NCBI RefSeq assembly: GCF_910594005.1
Contig: NC_057845.1
Location: 2,294,001-2,358,000, forward strand
Origin: Cervus elaphus
Lineage: Eukaryota; Chordata; Mammalia; Artiodactyla; Cervidae
Length of the DNA stretch: 64,000 nt
Reading direction: 5' to 3'
Below are positions 23,401-36,100 of this stretch, piece after piece (position 1 is the stretch's first letter; each line of letters begins with the position of its first letter). Made by a program: the position numbers and the translations under genes. A model generated the notes under the pieces. That model was given only the letters and a program-made list of their open reading frames with translations, did no database searches and was not told the origin of the DNA.

Positions 23401-25200
23401 ACGGTGTCCATTCCTCTTGAGGCCGCAAACTCAGGGTCCCTCTCACATACCTAGAGCTGAGAGAAGCCTCCTCTTGAGGTGCTTGTGGTAAGGTGGTATT
23501 CCTCTGGAGTCGAAGCCGGGGGCTAACCTCTCATATCAAGTTGATTCTTGGTCCACGGAGCTCTTTGTTTTGCTACAGTGACCTCAGGATCCCTCTAGCC
23601 TTGAAACAGTGTTCTTGGGGTTTCTCTGGAGTGCCATCAAGGAAATCAAGGGTCCTTTCCTGTGTGATGTGCAACACGGAAATGCTCTGCACGCAGTGCA
23701 GGGGAATCGGGCCTCATCTCGCGGCGAGGGGTAAGTCTCATGGTTTTTCTCGAGTTGCGGCGGGAACCTGAGGTATATTCTCGAGTTACGACGGGGATCA
23801 CCCTTCCACATACGTGTTTGTTCAGCGACGTCAGGACTCCTGCCTAGTTGCGAGGGACAACTCGGGATTCTCCTCGAGGCTTGGCAGGGAAATTGGGACG
23901 CCTCTCCAGCTGAGGCGGGAGACCGAGTGTCCCTTTCCACGTGCCACAGGATTCCTGGTAATCCTATCAAGATTCACAAGGAGTCAGGCATCGTCTCCTT
24001 TGGAGGCATTGATCTCCGCGTCCCTCTGGAGTTTTCAAAAGATGTCAGGCCTCCGGTCGCGATGATGTGGGGAACTTGGTCTTTCTCTGTGGACTCCACA
24101 GGGGATTCAGACATCCTTTCATCCTGGGAGTTGCAAGACGAGCCTGCATTCAAGTCACTGCAGGGATATCTCGCCTTATTTCGAGTCAGGGCATCGCGGT
24201 GTTCATTCCGCTTGAGACCGCAAACTCAGGGTCCCTCTCAAATACCTAGAGCTGAGAGAAGCCTCCTCTTGAGGTGCTTGTGGTAAGGTGGTATTTCTCT
24301 GGAGTCGAAGCCAGGGACTAACCTCTCATTTCGAGTTGAATTTTGGGCCACGGAGCTCTTTCGTGTTGCTAGAGTGACCTCAGGATCTCTCTATCCTTGA
24401 AACAGTGTTCTTGGGGTTTCTCTGGAGTGCCATCAAGGAAATCAAGGCTCCTTTCCTGTGTGATGTGCAACACGGAATTGCTCTGCACGCAGTGCAGGGG
24501 AATCGGGCCTCATCTCGCGGCGAGGGGGAAGTCTCATGGTTTTTCTCAAGTTGCGGTGGGAACCTGGGGTATATTCTCGAGTTACGACGGGGATGGCCCT
24601 GCCACACACGTGTTTGTTCAGCGACGTCAGGACTCCTGCCTAGTTGCGAGGGACAACTCGGGATTCTCCTCGAGGCTTGGCAGGGCATTTGGGACGCCTC
24701 TCCAGCTGAGGCGGGAGACGAAGAGTCCCTTTCCACGTGCCACAGGAATCCTGGGACTCCTATCAAGTTTCACGAGGAGTCAGGCATCGTCTCCTTTGGA
24801 GGCACTGATCTCCGGGTACCTCTGGACTTTTCAAAGGATGTGAGGTCTCCGGTCGCGATGAGGTGGGGAACTAGGTCTTTCTCTGTGGATTGCACAGGGG
24901 ATTCAGACATCCTTTCGTCTTGGGAGATGCAAGACGAGCCTGCATTCAAGTCACTGCAGGGATATCCGGCCTTATTTCGAGTCAGGGCATCGCGGTGTCC
25001 ATTCCACTTGAGGCCGCAAACTCAGGGTCCCTCTCACATACCTAGAGCTGAGAGAAGCCTCCTCTTGAGGTCCTTGTGGTAAGGTGGTATTCCTCTGGAG
25101 TCGAAGACAGGGACTAACCTCTCATCTCGAGTTGATTTTGGGTCCACGGAGCTCTTTCGTGTTGCTACAGTGACAATATTATCACTCTATCCTTGAAACA
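20428..25200. repeat. 6-monomer higher-order repeat, copy 2
   Basis: Partner of 15658-20427. Monomers: 20428 (H1d, D), 21224 (H2, E), 22020 (H3), 22816 (H2, CTCTATCC), 23609 (H1d, E) and 24405 (H3). The monomer at 22020 is a hybrid: its first part is H3-like (TTCTCAAGTTGCGGTGGG), but from about 22230 it has D-type markers (TTTGTTTAGCGACG, AACTCAGAATTCTCC, GGACAATTGGG), then H3-type again (CTCCGGGTACC, TGGACTTTTC). The last three monomers also form a 3-monomer unit repeated directly to the right. Confidence 0.76.
22816..25200. repeat. 3-monomer unit (H2-H1d-H3), central copy 1
   Basis: Monomers 22816, 23609 and 24405 (793 + 796 + 796 bp) match 25201, 25994 and the first part of 26790 at offsets of 2,385 bp. 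Shared private variants are CATGTGAATMGGG, TCTAGAGTTGCAGTGGG, ACATCGGGTATATTC, CATCGTCTGCTTTGG, CACTTCAGGGATATCC (which destroys the PstI site) and CTTTGTTTTGC. The head-type order H2-H1d-H3 is the same as in the unit that dominates the right end of the window. Confidence 0.78.
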
Positions 25201-27585
25201 GTGTTCTTGGGGTTTCTCTGGAGTGCCATCAAGGAAATCACGGCTCCTTTCATGTGTGATGTGCAACACGGAATTGCTCTGCACGCAGTGCATGTGAATC
25301 GGGCCTCATGTCACGGCGAGGGGGAAGTCTCATGGTTTTTCTAGAGTTGCAGTGGGAACATCGGGTATATTCTCGAGTTACGACGGGGATGGCCCTTCCA
25401 CACGTGTTTGTTCAGCGACGTCAGGACTCCTGCCTAGTTGCGAGGGACAAGTCGGGATTCTCCTCGAGGCTTGGCAGGGCAATTGGGACGCCTCTCCAGC
25501 TGAGGCGGGAGACGAAGGGTCCCTTTCCACGTTCCACGGGAATCCTGGGACTCCTATCAAGTTTCACGAGGAGTCAGGCATCGTCTGCTTTGGAGGCACT
25601 GATCTCCGCGTACCTCTGGAGTTTCCAAAGGATGTGAGGCCTCCTGTCGCGATGATGAGGGGAACTAGGTCTTTCTCTGTGGTTTGCACAGGCGCTTCAG
25701 ACAACCTTTCGTCTTGGGAGATGCAAGATGAGCCTGCATTCATGTCACTTCAGGGATATCCGGCCTTATTTCCAGTCAGGGCATCGCGGTGTCCATTCCA
25801 CTTGAGGCCGCAAACTCAGGGTCCCTCTCACATACCTAGAGCTGAGAGAAGCCTCCTCTTGAGGTGCTTGTGGTAAGGTGGTATTCCTCTGGAGTCGAAG
25901 CCAGGGGCTAACCTCTCATATCAAGTTGATTCTTGGTCCACGGAGCTCTTTGTTTTGCTACAGTGACCTCAGGATCCCTCTAGCCTTGAAACAGTGTTCT
26001 TGGGGTTTCTCTGGAGTGCCATCAAGGAAATCAAGGGTCCTTTCCTGTGTGATGTGCAACACGGAAATGCTCTGCACGCAGTGCAGGGAAATCGGGCCTC
26101 ATCTCGCGGCGAGGGGGAAGTCTCATGGTTTTTCTCGAGTTGCGGCGGGAACCTGGGGTATATTCTCGAGTTACGACGGGGATCACCCTTCCACATACGT
26201 GTTTGTTCAGCGACGTCAGGACTCCTGCCTAGTTGCGAGGGACAACTCGGGATTCTCCTCGAGGCTTGGCAGGGAAATTGGGACGCCTCTCCAGCAGAGG
26301 CGGGAGACCGAGTGTCCCTTTCCACGTGCCACAGGATTCCTGGTAATCCTATCAAGATTCACAAGGAGTCAGGCATCGTCTCCTTTGGAGGCACTGATCT
26401 CCGCGTCCCTCTGGAGTTTTCAAAAGATGTCAGGCCTCCGGTCGCGATGATGTGGGGAACTTGGTCTTTCTCTGTGGACTCCACAGGGGATTCAGACATC
26501 CTTTCATCCTGGGAGTTGCAAGACGAGCCTGCATTCAAGTCACTGCAGGGATATCTCGCCTTATTTCAAGTCAGGGCATCGCGGTGTTCATTCCACTTGA
26601 GGCCGCAAACTCAGGGTCCCTCTCAAATACCTAGAGCTGAGAGAAGCCTCCTCTTGAGGTGCTTGTGGTAAGGTGGTATTTCTCTGGAGTCGAATCCAGG
26701 GACTAACCTCTCATTTCGAGTTGAATTTTGGGCCACGGAGCTCTTTCGTGTTGCTAGAGTGACCTCAGGATCTCTCTATCCTTGAAACAGTGTTCTTGGG
26801 GTTTCTCTGGAGTGCCATCAAGTAAATCAAGGCTCCTTTCCTGTGTGATGTGCAACACGGAATTGCTCTGCACGCAGTGCAGGGGAATCGGGCCTCATCT
26901 CGCGGCGAGGGGGAAGTCTCATGGTTTTTCTCAAGTTGCGGTGGGAACCTGGGGTATATTCTCGAGTTACGATGGGGATGGCCCTTCCACACACGTGTTT
27001 GTTCAGCAACGTCAGGACTCCTGCCTAGTTGACAGGGACAACTCGGGATTGTCCTCGAGGCTTGGCAGGGCAATTGGGACGCCTCTCCAGCAGAGGCGGG
27101 AGACCGAGTGTCCCTTTCCACGTGCCACAGGATTCCTGGTAATCCTATCAAGATTCACAAGGAGTCAGGCATCGTCTCCTTTGGAGGCACTGATCTCCGC
27201 GTCCCTCTGGAGTTTTCAAAAGATGTCAGGCCTCCGGTCGCGATGATGTGGGGAACTTGGTCTTTCTCTGTGGACTCCACAGGGGATTCAGACATCCTTT
27301 CATCCTGGGAGTTGCAAGACGAGCCTGCATTCAAGTCACTGCAGGGATATCTCGCCTTATTTCAAGTCAGGGCATCGCGGTGTTCATTCCACTTGAGGCC
27401 GCAAACTCAGGGTCCCTCTCAAATACCTAGAGCTGAGAGAAGCCTCCTCTTGAGGTGCTTGTGGTAAGGTGGTATTTCTCTGGAGTCGAATCCAGGGACT
27501 AACCTCTCATTTCGAGTTGAATTTTGGGCCACGGAGCTCTTTCGTGTTGCTAGAGTGACCTCAGGATCTCTCTATCCTTGAAACA
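25201..27585. repeat. 3-monomer unit (H2-H1d-H3), central copy 2, with altered third monomer
   Basis: Monomers 25201 (H2 head changed to CAATATTATCACTC), 25994 (H1d, E body) and 26790 (H3 head). The first two follow the neighbouring unit at 22816 closely. The third does not follow 24405 throughout, because it is a chimera produced by the one-monomer duplication annotated at 26275-27885. Confidence 0.77.
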
Positions 27586-27885
27586 GTGTTCTTGGGGTTT
27601 CTCTGGAGTGCCATCAAGGAAATCAAGGCTCCTTTCCTGTGTGATGTGCAACACGGAATTGCTCTGCACGCAGTGCAGGGGAATCGGGCCTCATCTCGCG
27701 GCGAGGGGGAAGTCTCATGGTTTTTCTCAAGTTGCGGTGGGAACCTGGGGTATATTCTCGAGTTACGATGGGGATGGCCCTTCCACACACGTGTTTGTTC
27801 AGCAACGTCAGGACTCCTGCCTAGTTGACAGGGACAACTCGGGATTGTCCTCGAGGCTTGGCAGGGCAATTGGGACGCCTCTCCA
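26275..27885. repeat. Out-of-phase 796-bp tandem duplication (two copies)
   Basis: Sequence from about 26275 to 27089 reappears at 27071 to 27885, an offset of 796 bp. The only difference I noticed is AAGTAAATC at 26821 against AAGGAAATC at 27617. Unique variants are carried in both copies: CCAGCAGAGGCGG (26292 and 27088), TCGAATCCAGGG (26691 and 27487), and GTTGACAGGGAC (27028 and 27824). The breakpoints lie in the middle of the monomer, so the intervening monomer (26790) has a first half like 27586 and a second half like 25994. This is the expected product of one unequal exchange between misaligned neighbours. Confidence 0.84.
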
Positions 27886-30800
27886 GCTGAGGCGGGAGAC
27901 GAAGGGTCCCTTTCCACGTGCCACAGGAATCCTGGGACTCCTATCAAGTTTCACGAGGAGTCAGGCATCGTCTCCTTTGGAGGCACTGATCTCCGCTTAC
28001 CTCTGGAGTTTCCAAAGGATGTGAGGCCTCCGGTCGCGATGATGAGGGGAACTAGGTCTTTCTCTGTGGTTTGCACATGGGATTCAGACATCCTTTCTTC
28101 TTGGGAGATGCAAGACGAGCCTGCATTCAAGTCACTGCAGGGATATCCGGCCTTATTTCGAGTCAGGGCATCGCGGTGTCCATTCCACTTGAGGCCGCAA
28201 ACTCAGGGTCCCTCTCACATAGCTAGAGCTGAGAGAAGCCTCCTCTTGAGGTGCTTGTGGTAAGGTGGTATTCCTCTGGAGTTGAAGCCAGGGACTAACC
28301 TCTCATCTCAAGTTGATTCTTGGTCCACGGAGCTCTTTGTGTTGCTACAGTGACCTCAGGATCCCTCTAGCCTTGAAACAGTGTTCTTGGGGTTTCTCTG
28401 GAGTGCCATCAAGGAAATCAAGGCTCCTTTCATGTGTGATGTGCAACACGGAATTGCTCTGCACGCAGTGCAGGGGAATCGGGCCTCATCTCGCGCCGAG
28501 GGGTAAGTCTCATGGTGTTTCTCGAGTTGCGGCGGGACCCTGGGTTATCCTCTTGAGTTACGACGGGGATGGCCCTTCCACACACGTGTTTGTTTAGCGA
28601 CGTCAGGACTCCTGCCTAGTTGCGAGGGACAACTCAGAATTCTCCTCGAGGCTTGGCAGGACAATTGGGACGCCTCTCCAGCTGAGGCGGGAGACCAAGG
28701 GTCCCTTTCCACGTGCCACAGGAATCCTGGGACTCCTATCAAGTTTCACGGGGAGTCAGGCATCGTCTCCTTTGGAGGCACTGATCTGGGCGTACCTCTG
28801 GAGTTTTCAAAGGATGTGAGGCCTCCGGTCGCGATGAGGTGGGGAACTAGGTCTTTCTCTGTGGTCTCCACAGGGGATTCAGACATCCTTTCGTCTTGGG
28901 AGATGCAAGACTAGCCTGCATTCAAGTCACTGCAGGGATATCCGGCCTTATTTCAAGTCATGGCATCGCGGTGGCCATTCCACTTGAGGCCGCAAACTCA
29001 GTGTCCCTCTCACATACCTAGAGCTGAGAGAAGCCTCCTCTTGAGGTGCTTGTGGTAAGGTGGTATTCCTCTGGATTCGAAGACAGGGACTAACCTCTCA
29101 TCTCGTGTTGATTTTGGGTCCACGGAGCTCTTTCGTGTTGCTACAGTGACATCATTATCACTCTAGCCTTGAAACAGTGTTCTTGGGGTTTCTCTGGAGT
29201 GCCATCAAGGAAATCAAGGCTCCTTTCATGTGTGATGTGCAACACGGAATTGCTCTGCACGCAGAGCAGGGGAATCGGGCCTCATGTCACGGCGAGGGGG
29301 AAGTCTCATGGTTTTTCTCGAGTTGCGGTGGGAACCTGGGGTATATTCTCGAGTTACGACGGGTATGGCCCTTCCACACGTGTTTGTTCAGAGACATCAG
29401 GACTCCTGCCTAGTTGCAAGGGACAAGTCGGGATTCTCCTCGAGGCTTGGCAGGGAAATTGGGACGCCTCTCCAGCTGAGGCGGGAGACCAAGGGTCCCT
29501 TTCCAGGTGCCACGGGAATCCTGGGACTCCTATCAAGTTTCACGAGGAGTCAGGCATCGTCTCCTTTGGAGGCACTGATCTCCGCGTCCCTCTGGAGTTT
29601 TCAAAAGATGTCAGGCCTCCGGTCGCGATGATGTGGGGAACTAGGTCTTTCTCTGTGGGCTCCACAGGGGATTCAGACATCCTTTCATCCTGGGAGTTGC
29701 AGGACGAGCCTGCATTCAAGTCACTGCAGGGATATCTCGCCTTATTTTGAGTCAGGGCATCGCGGTGTTCATTCCACTTGAGGCCGCAAACTCAGGGTCC
29801 CTCTCAAATACCTCGAGCTGAGAGAAGCCTCCTCTTGAGGTGCTTGTAGTAAGGTGGTATTTCTCTGGAGTCGAAGCCAGGGACTAACCTCTCATTTCGA
29901 GTTGAATTTTGGGCCACGGAGCTCTTTCGTGTTGCTAGAGTGACCTCAGGATCTCTCTATCCTTGAAACAGTGTTCTTGGGGTTTCTCTGGAGTGCCATC
30001 AAGGAAATCAAGGCTCCTTTCATGTGTGATGTGCAACACAGTATTGCTCTGCACGCAGTGCAGGGGAATCGGGCCTCATCTCGCGGCGAGGGGGAAGTCT
30101 CATGGTTTTTCTCGAGTTGCGGTGGGAACCTGGGGTATATTCTCGAGTTACGACGGGGATGGCCCTGCCACACACGTGTTTGTTCAGCGACGTCAGGACT
30201 CGTGCCTAGTTGCGAGGGACAACTCGGGATTCTCCTCGAGGCTTGGCAGGGCAATTGGGACGCCTCTCCAGCTGAGGCGGGAGACGAAGAGTCCCTTTCC
30301 ACGTGCCACAGGAATCCTGGGACTCCTATCAAGTTTCACGAGGAGTCAGGCATCGTCTCCTTTGGAGGCACTGATCTCCGGGTACCTCTGGACTTTTCAA
30401 AGGATGTGAGGTCTCCGGTCGCGATGAGGTGGGGAACTAGGTCTTTCTCTGTGGCCTCCACAGGGGATTCAGACATCCTTTTGTCTTGGGAGATGCAAGA
30501 CGAGCCTGCATTCATGTCACTGCATGAATATCCGGCCTTATTTTGAGTGAGGGCATCGCGGTGTCCATTCCACTTGAGGCCGCAAACTCAGGGTCCCTCA
30601 CACATACCTAGAGCTGAGAGAAGCCTCCTCTTGAGGTGCTTGTGGTAAGGTGGTATTCCTCTGGAGTCGAAGACAGGGACTAACCTCTCATCTCGAGTTG
30701 ATTTTGGGTCCACGGAGCTCTTTCGTGTTGCTTCAGTGACATCATTATCACTCTAGCCTTGAAAAAGTGTTCTTGGGGTTTCTCTGGAGTGCCATCAAGG

Positions 30801-33152
30801 AAATCAAGGCTCCTTTCATGTGTGATGTGCAACACGGAATTGCTCTGCACGCAGTGCAGGGGAATCGGGCCTCATGTCACGGCGAGTGGGAAGTCTCATG
30901 GTTTTTCTCGAGTTGCGGTGGGAACCTGGGGTATATTCTCGAGTTACGACGGGTATGGCCCTTCCACACGTGTTTGTTCAGAGGCATCAGGACTCCTGCC
31001 TAGTTGCAAGGGACAAGTCGGGATTCTCCTCGAGGCTTGGCAGGGAAATTGGGACGCCTCTCCAGCTGAGGCGGGAGACCAAGGGTCCCTTTCCACGTGC
31101 CACGGGAATCCTGGGACTCCTATCAAGTTTCACGAGGAGTCAGGCATCGTCTCCTTTGGAGGCACTGATCTCCGCGTACCTCTGGAGTTTCCAAAGGATG
31201 TGAGGCCTCCAGTCGCGATGATGAGGGGAACTAGGTCTTTCTCTGTGGTTTGCACAGGGGATTCAGACATCCTTTCGTCTTGGGAGATGCAAGACGAACC
31301 TGCATTCAAGTCACTGCAGGGATATCCGGCCTTATTTCGAGTCAGGGCATCGCGGTGTCCATTCCACTTGAGGCCGCAAACTCAGGGTCCCTCTCACATA
31401 CCTAGAGCTGAGAGAAGCCTCCTCTTGAGGTGTTTGTTGTAAGGTGGTATTCCTCTGGAGTCGAAGACAGGGACTAACCTCTCATCTCGTGTTGATTTTG
31501 GGTCCACGGAGCTCTTTCGTGTTGCTACAGTGACATCATTATCACTCTAGACTTGAAACAGTGTTCTTGGGGTTTCTCTGGAGTGCCATCAAGGAAATCA
31601 AGGCTCCTTTCCTGTGTGATGTGCAACACGGAAATGTTCTGCACGCAGTGCAGGGGAATCGGGCCTCATCTCGCGGCGAGGGGGAAGTCTCATGGTTTTT
31701 CTCGAGTTGCGGCGGGAACCTGGGGTATATTCTCGAGTTACGACGGGGATCACCCTTCCACATACGTGTTTGTTCAGCGACGTCAGGACTCCTGCCTAGT
31801 TGCGAGGGACAACTCGGGATTCTCCTTGAGGCTTGGCAGGGAAATTGGGACGCCTCTCCAGCTGAGGCGGGAGACCGAGTGTCCCTTTCCACGTGCCACA
31901 GAATTCCTGGTAATCCTATCAAGTTTCACAAGGAGTCAGGCATCGTCTCCTTTGGAGGCACTGATCTCCGCGTCCCTCTGGAGTTTTCAAAAGATGTCAG
32001 GCCTCCGGTCGCGATGATGTGGGGAACTAGGTCTTTCTCTGTGGACTCCACAGGGGATTCAGACATCCTTTCATCCTGGGAGTTGCAAGACGAGCCTGCA
32101 TTCAAGTCACTGCAGGGATATCTCGCCTTATTTCGAGTCAGGGCATCGCGGTGTTCATTCCACTTGAGGCCGCAAACTCAGGGTCCCTCTCAAATACCTA
32201 GAGCTGAGAGAAGCCTCCTCTTGAGGTGCTTGTGGTAAGGTGGTATTTCTCTGGAGTCGAAGCCAGGGACTAACCTCTCATTTCGAGTTGAGTTTTGGGC
32301 CACGGAGCTCTTTCGTGTTGCTAGAGTGACCTCAGGATCTCTCTATCCTTGAAACAGTGTTCTTGGGGTTTCTCTGGAGTGCCATCAAGGAAATCAAGGC
32401 TCCTTTCCTGTGTGATGTGCAACACGGAATTGCTCTGCACGCAGTGCAGGGGAATCGGGCCTCATCTCGCGGCGAGGGGGAAGTCTCATGGTTTTTCTCA
32501 AGTTGCGGTGGGAACCTGGGGTATATTCTCGAGTTACGACGGGGATGGCCCTGCCACACACGTGTTTGTTCAGCGACGTCATGACTCCTGCCTAGTTGCG
32601 AGGGACAACTCGGGATTCTCCTCGAGGCTTGGCAGGGCAATTGGGACGCCTCTCCAGCTGAGGCGGGAGACGAAGAGTCCCTTTCCACGTGCCACAGGAA
32701 TCCTGGGACTCCTATCAAGTTTCACGAGGAGTCAGGCATCGTCTCCTTTGGAGGCACTGATCTCCGGGTACCTCTGGACTTTTCAAAGGATGTGAGGTCT
32801 CCGGTCGCGATGAGGTGGGGAACTAGGTCTTTCTCTGTGGCCTCCACAGGGGATTCAGACATCCTTTCATCTTGGGAGATGCAAGACGAGCCTGCATTCA
32901 TGTCACTGCAGGAATATCCGGCCTTATTTTGAGTGAGGGCATCGCGGTGTCCATTCCACTTGAGGCCGCAAACTCAGGGTCCCTCTCACATACCTAGAGC
33001 TGAGAGAAGCCTCCTCTTGAGGTGCTTGTGGTAAGGTGGTATTCCTCTGGAGTCGAAGCCAGGGACTAACATCTCATTTCGAGTTGATTTTGGGTCCACG
33101 GAGCTCTTTCGTGTTGCTACAGTGACATCATTATCACTCTAGCCTTGAAAAA
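27586..33152. repeat. Seven-monomer mixed stretch
   Basis: Monomers: 27586 (H3), 28381 (H1d, D body), 29177 (H2, B first half then E-type tail with CCTCTGGAGTTTTC and AAAAGATGTCAGG), 29971 (H3, with CACAGTATTGCTC as in 17249), 30767 (H2, B), 31561 (H2 head with E body, CTCTAGACTTG) and 32357 (H3). Spacings are 795, 796, 794, 796, 794, 796 and 796; the 794s follow B bodies with the 2-bp CA deletion. No short higher-order period is obvious here. The 28381 monomer equals 20428 at ten monomers' distance, and 29971 equals 17249 at sixteen. Confidence 0.72.
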
Positions 33153-36100
33153 GTGTTCTTGGGGTTTCTCTGGAGTGCCATCAAGGAAATCACGGCTCCT
33201 TTCATGTGTGATGTGCAACACGGAATTGCTCTGCACGCAGTGCAGGGGAAGCGGGCCTCATCTCGCGGCGAGGGGGAAGTCTCATGGTTTTTCTCGAGTT
33301 GCGGCGGGAACCTGGGGTATATTCTCGAGTTACGATGGGGATGTCCCTTCCACACACGTGTTTGTTCAGCGACGTGAGGACCCCTGCCTAGTTACGAGGG
33401 ACAACTCGGGATTCTCCTCGAGGCTTGGCATGGCAATTGGGATGCCTCTCTAGCTGAGGCGGGAGACCAAGGGTCCCTTTCCACGTGCCAAAGGAATCCT
33501 GGGACTCCTATAAAGTTTCACGGGGAGTCAGTCATCGTCTCCTTTGGAGGCACTGATCTCCGCGTCCCTCTGGAGTTTTCAAAGGATGTGAGGCCTCCGG
33601 TCGCGATGCGGTGGGGAACTAGGTCTTTCTCTGTGGTCTCCACAGGGGATTCAGACATCCTTTCGTCCTGGGAGATGAAAGACGAGCCTGCATTCCAGTC
33701 ACTGCAGGGATATCCGGCCATATTTCGAGTCAGAGCATCGCGGTGTCAATTCAACTTCAGGCCGCCAACTCAGGGTCCCTCTCACATACCTAGAGCTGAG
33801 AGAAGCCTCCTCTTGAGGTGCTTGTGGTAAGGTGATATTCCTCTGGAGTCGAAGCCAGGAACTAACCTCTCATTTCGAGTTGATTTTTGGTCCACGGAGA
33901 TCTTTCGTGTTGCTTCAGTGACCTCAGGAACGCTCTAGCCGTGAAACTGTGTTCTTGGGGTTTCTCTGGAGTGCCATCAAGGAAATCAAGGGTCCTTTCC
34001 TGTGTTATGTGCAACACGGAATTGCTCTGCACGCAGAGCAGGGGAATCGGGCCTCATCTGGCGGCGAGGGGAAATTTCATGGTTTTTCTCGAGTTGCGGC
34101 GGGAACCTGGGGTATATTCTCGAGTTACGATGGGGATCGCCCTTCCACATACGTGTTTGTTCAGCGACGTCAGGACTCCTGCCTACTTGCGAGGGACAAC
34201 TCGGGATTCTCCTCGAGGCTTGGCAGGGAAATTGGGACGCCTCTCCAGCTGAGGCGGGAGACCGAGTGTCCCTTTCCACGTGCCACAGGATTCCTGGTAA
34301 TCCTATCAAGTTTCACGAGGAGTCAGGCATCGTCTCCTTTGGAGGCACTGATCTCCGCGTACCTCTGGAGTTTTCAAAAGATGTCAGGCCTCCGGTCGCG
34401 ATGATGTGAGGAACTAGGTCTTTCTCTGTGGGCTCCACAGGGGATTCAGACAACCTTTCGTCCTGGGAGTTGCAAGACGAGCCTGCATTCAAGTCACTGC
34501 CGGGATATCTCGCCTTATTACGAGTCAGGGCATCGCGGTGTTCATTCCACTTGAGGCCGCAAACTCAGGGTCCCTCTCAAATACCTAGAGCTGAGAGAAG
34601 CCTCCTCTTGAGGTGCTTGTTGTAAGGTGGTATTTCTCTGGAGTCGAAGCCAGGGACTAACCTCTCATTTCGAGTTGAATTTTGGGCCACGGAGCTCTTT
34701 CGTGTTGCTAGAGTGACCTCAGGATCTCTCTATCCTTGAAACAGTGTTCTTGGGGTTTCTCTGGAGTGCCATCAAGGAAATCAAGGCTCCTTTCCTGTGT
34801 GATGTGCAACACGGAATTGCTCTGCACGCAGTGCAGGGGAATTGGGCCTCATCTCGCGGCAAGGGGGAAGTCTCATGGTTTTTCTCAAGTTGCGGTGGGA
34901 ACCTGGGGTATATTCTCGAGTTACGATGGGGATGGCCCTTCCACACACGTGTTTCTTCAGCGACGTCAGTACTCCTGCCTAGTTGCGAGGGTCAACTCGG
35001 GATTGTCCTCGAGGCTTGGCAGGGCAATTGGGACGCCTCTCCAGCTGAGGCGGGAGACGAAGGGTCCCTTTCCACGTGCCACAGGAATCCTGGGACTCCT
35101 ATCAAGTTTCACGAGGAGTCAGGCATCGTCTCCTTTGGAGGCACTGATCTCCGCGTACCTCTGGAGTTTCCAAAGGATGTGAGGCCTCCGGTCGCGATGA
35201 TGAGGGGAACTAGGTCTTTCTCTGTGGTTTACACATGGGATTCAGACATCCTTTCGTCTTGGGAGATGCAAGACGAGCCTGCATTCAAGTCACTGCAGGG
35301 ATATCCGGCCTTAATTCGAGTCAGGGCATCGTGGTGTCCATTCCACTTGAGGCCGCAAACTCAGGGTCCCTCTCACATACCTAGAGCTGAGAGAAGCCTC
35401 CTCTTGAGGTGCTTGTGGTAAGGTGGTATTCCTCTGGAGTCGAGGCCAGGGACTAACCTCTCATCTCAAGTTGATTCTTGGTCCATGGAGCTCTTTGTGT
35501 TGCTACAGTGACCTCAGGATCCCTCTAGCCTTGAAACAGTGTTCTTGGGGTTTCTCTGGAGTGCCATCAAGGAAATCAAGGGTCCTTTCCTGTGTGATGT
35601 GCAACACGGAAATGCTCTGCACGCAGTGCAGGGGAATCGGGCCTCATCTCGCGCCGAGGGGTAAGTCTCATGGTGTTTCTCGAGTTTCGGCGGGACCCTG
35701 GGTTATCCTCTTGAGTTACGACGGGGATGGCCCTTCCACACACGTGTTTGTTTAGCGACGTCAGGACTCCTGCCTAGTTGCGAGGGACAACTCAGAATTC
35801 TCCTCGAGGCTTGGCAGGCCAATTGGGACGCCTCTCCAGCTGAGGCGGGAGACCAAGGGTCCCTTTCCACGTGCCACAGGAATCCTGGGACTCCTATCAA
35901 GTTTCACGAGGAGTCAGGCATCGTCTCCTTTGGAGGCACTGATCTCCGCGTACCTCTGGAGTTTCCAAAGGATGTGAGGCCTCCGGTCGCGATGATGAGG
36001 GGAACTAGGTCTTTCTCTGTGGTTTGCACAGGGGATTCAGACATCCTTTCGTCTTGGGAGATGCAAGACGAGCCTGCATTCAAGTCACTGCAGGGATATC

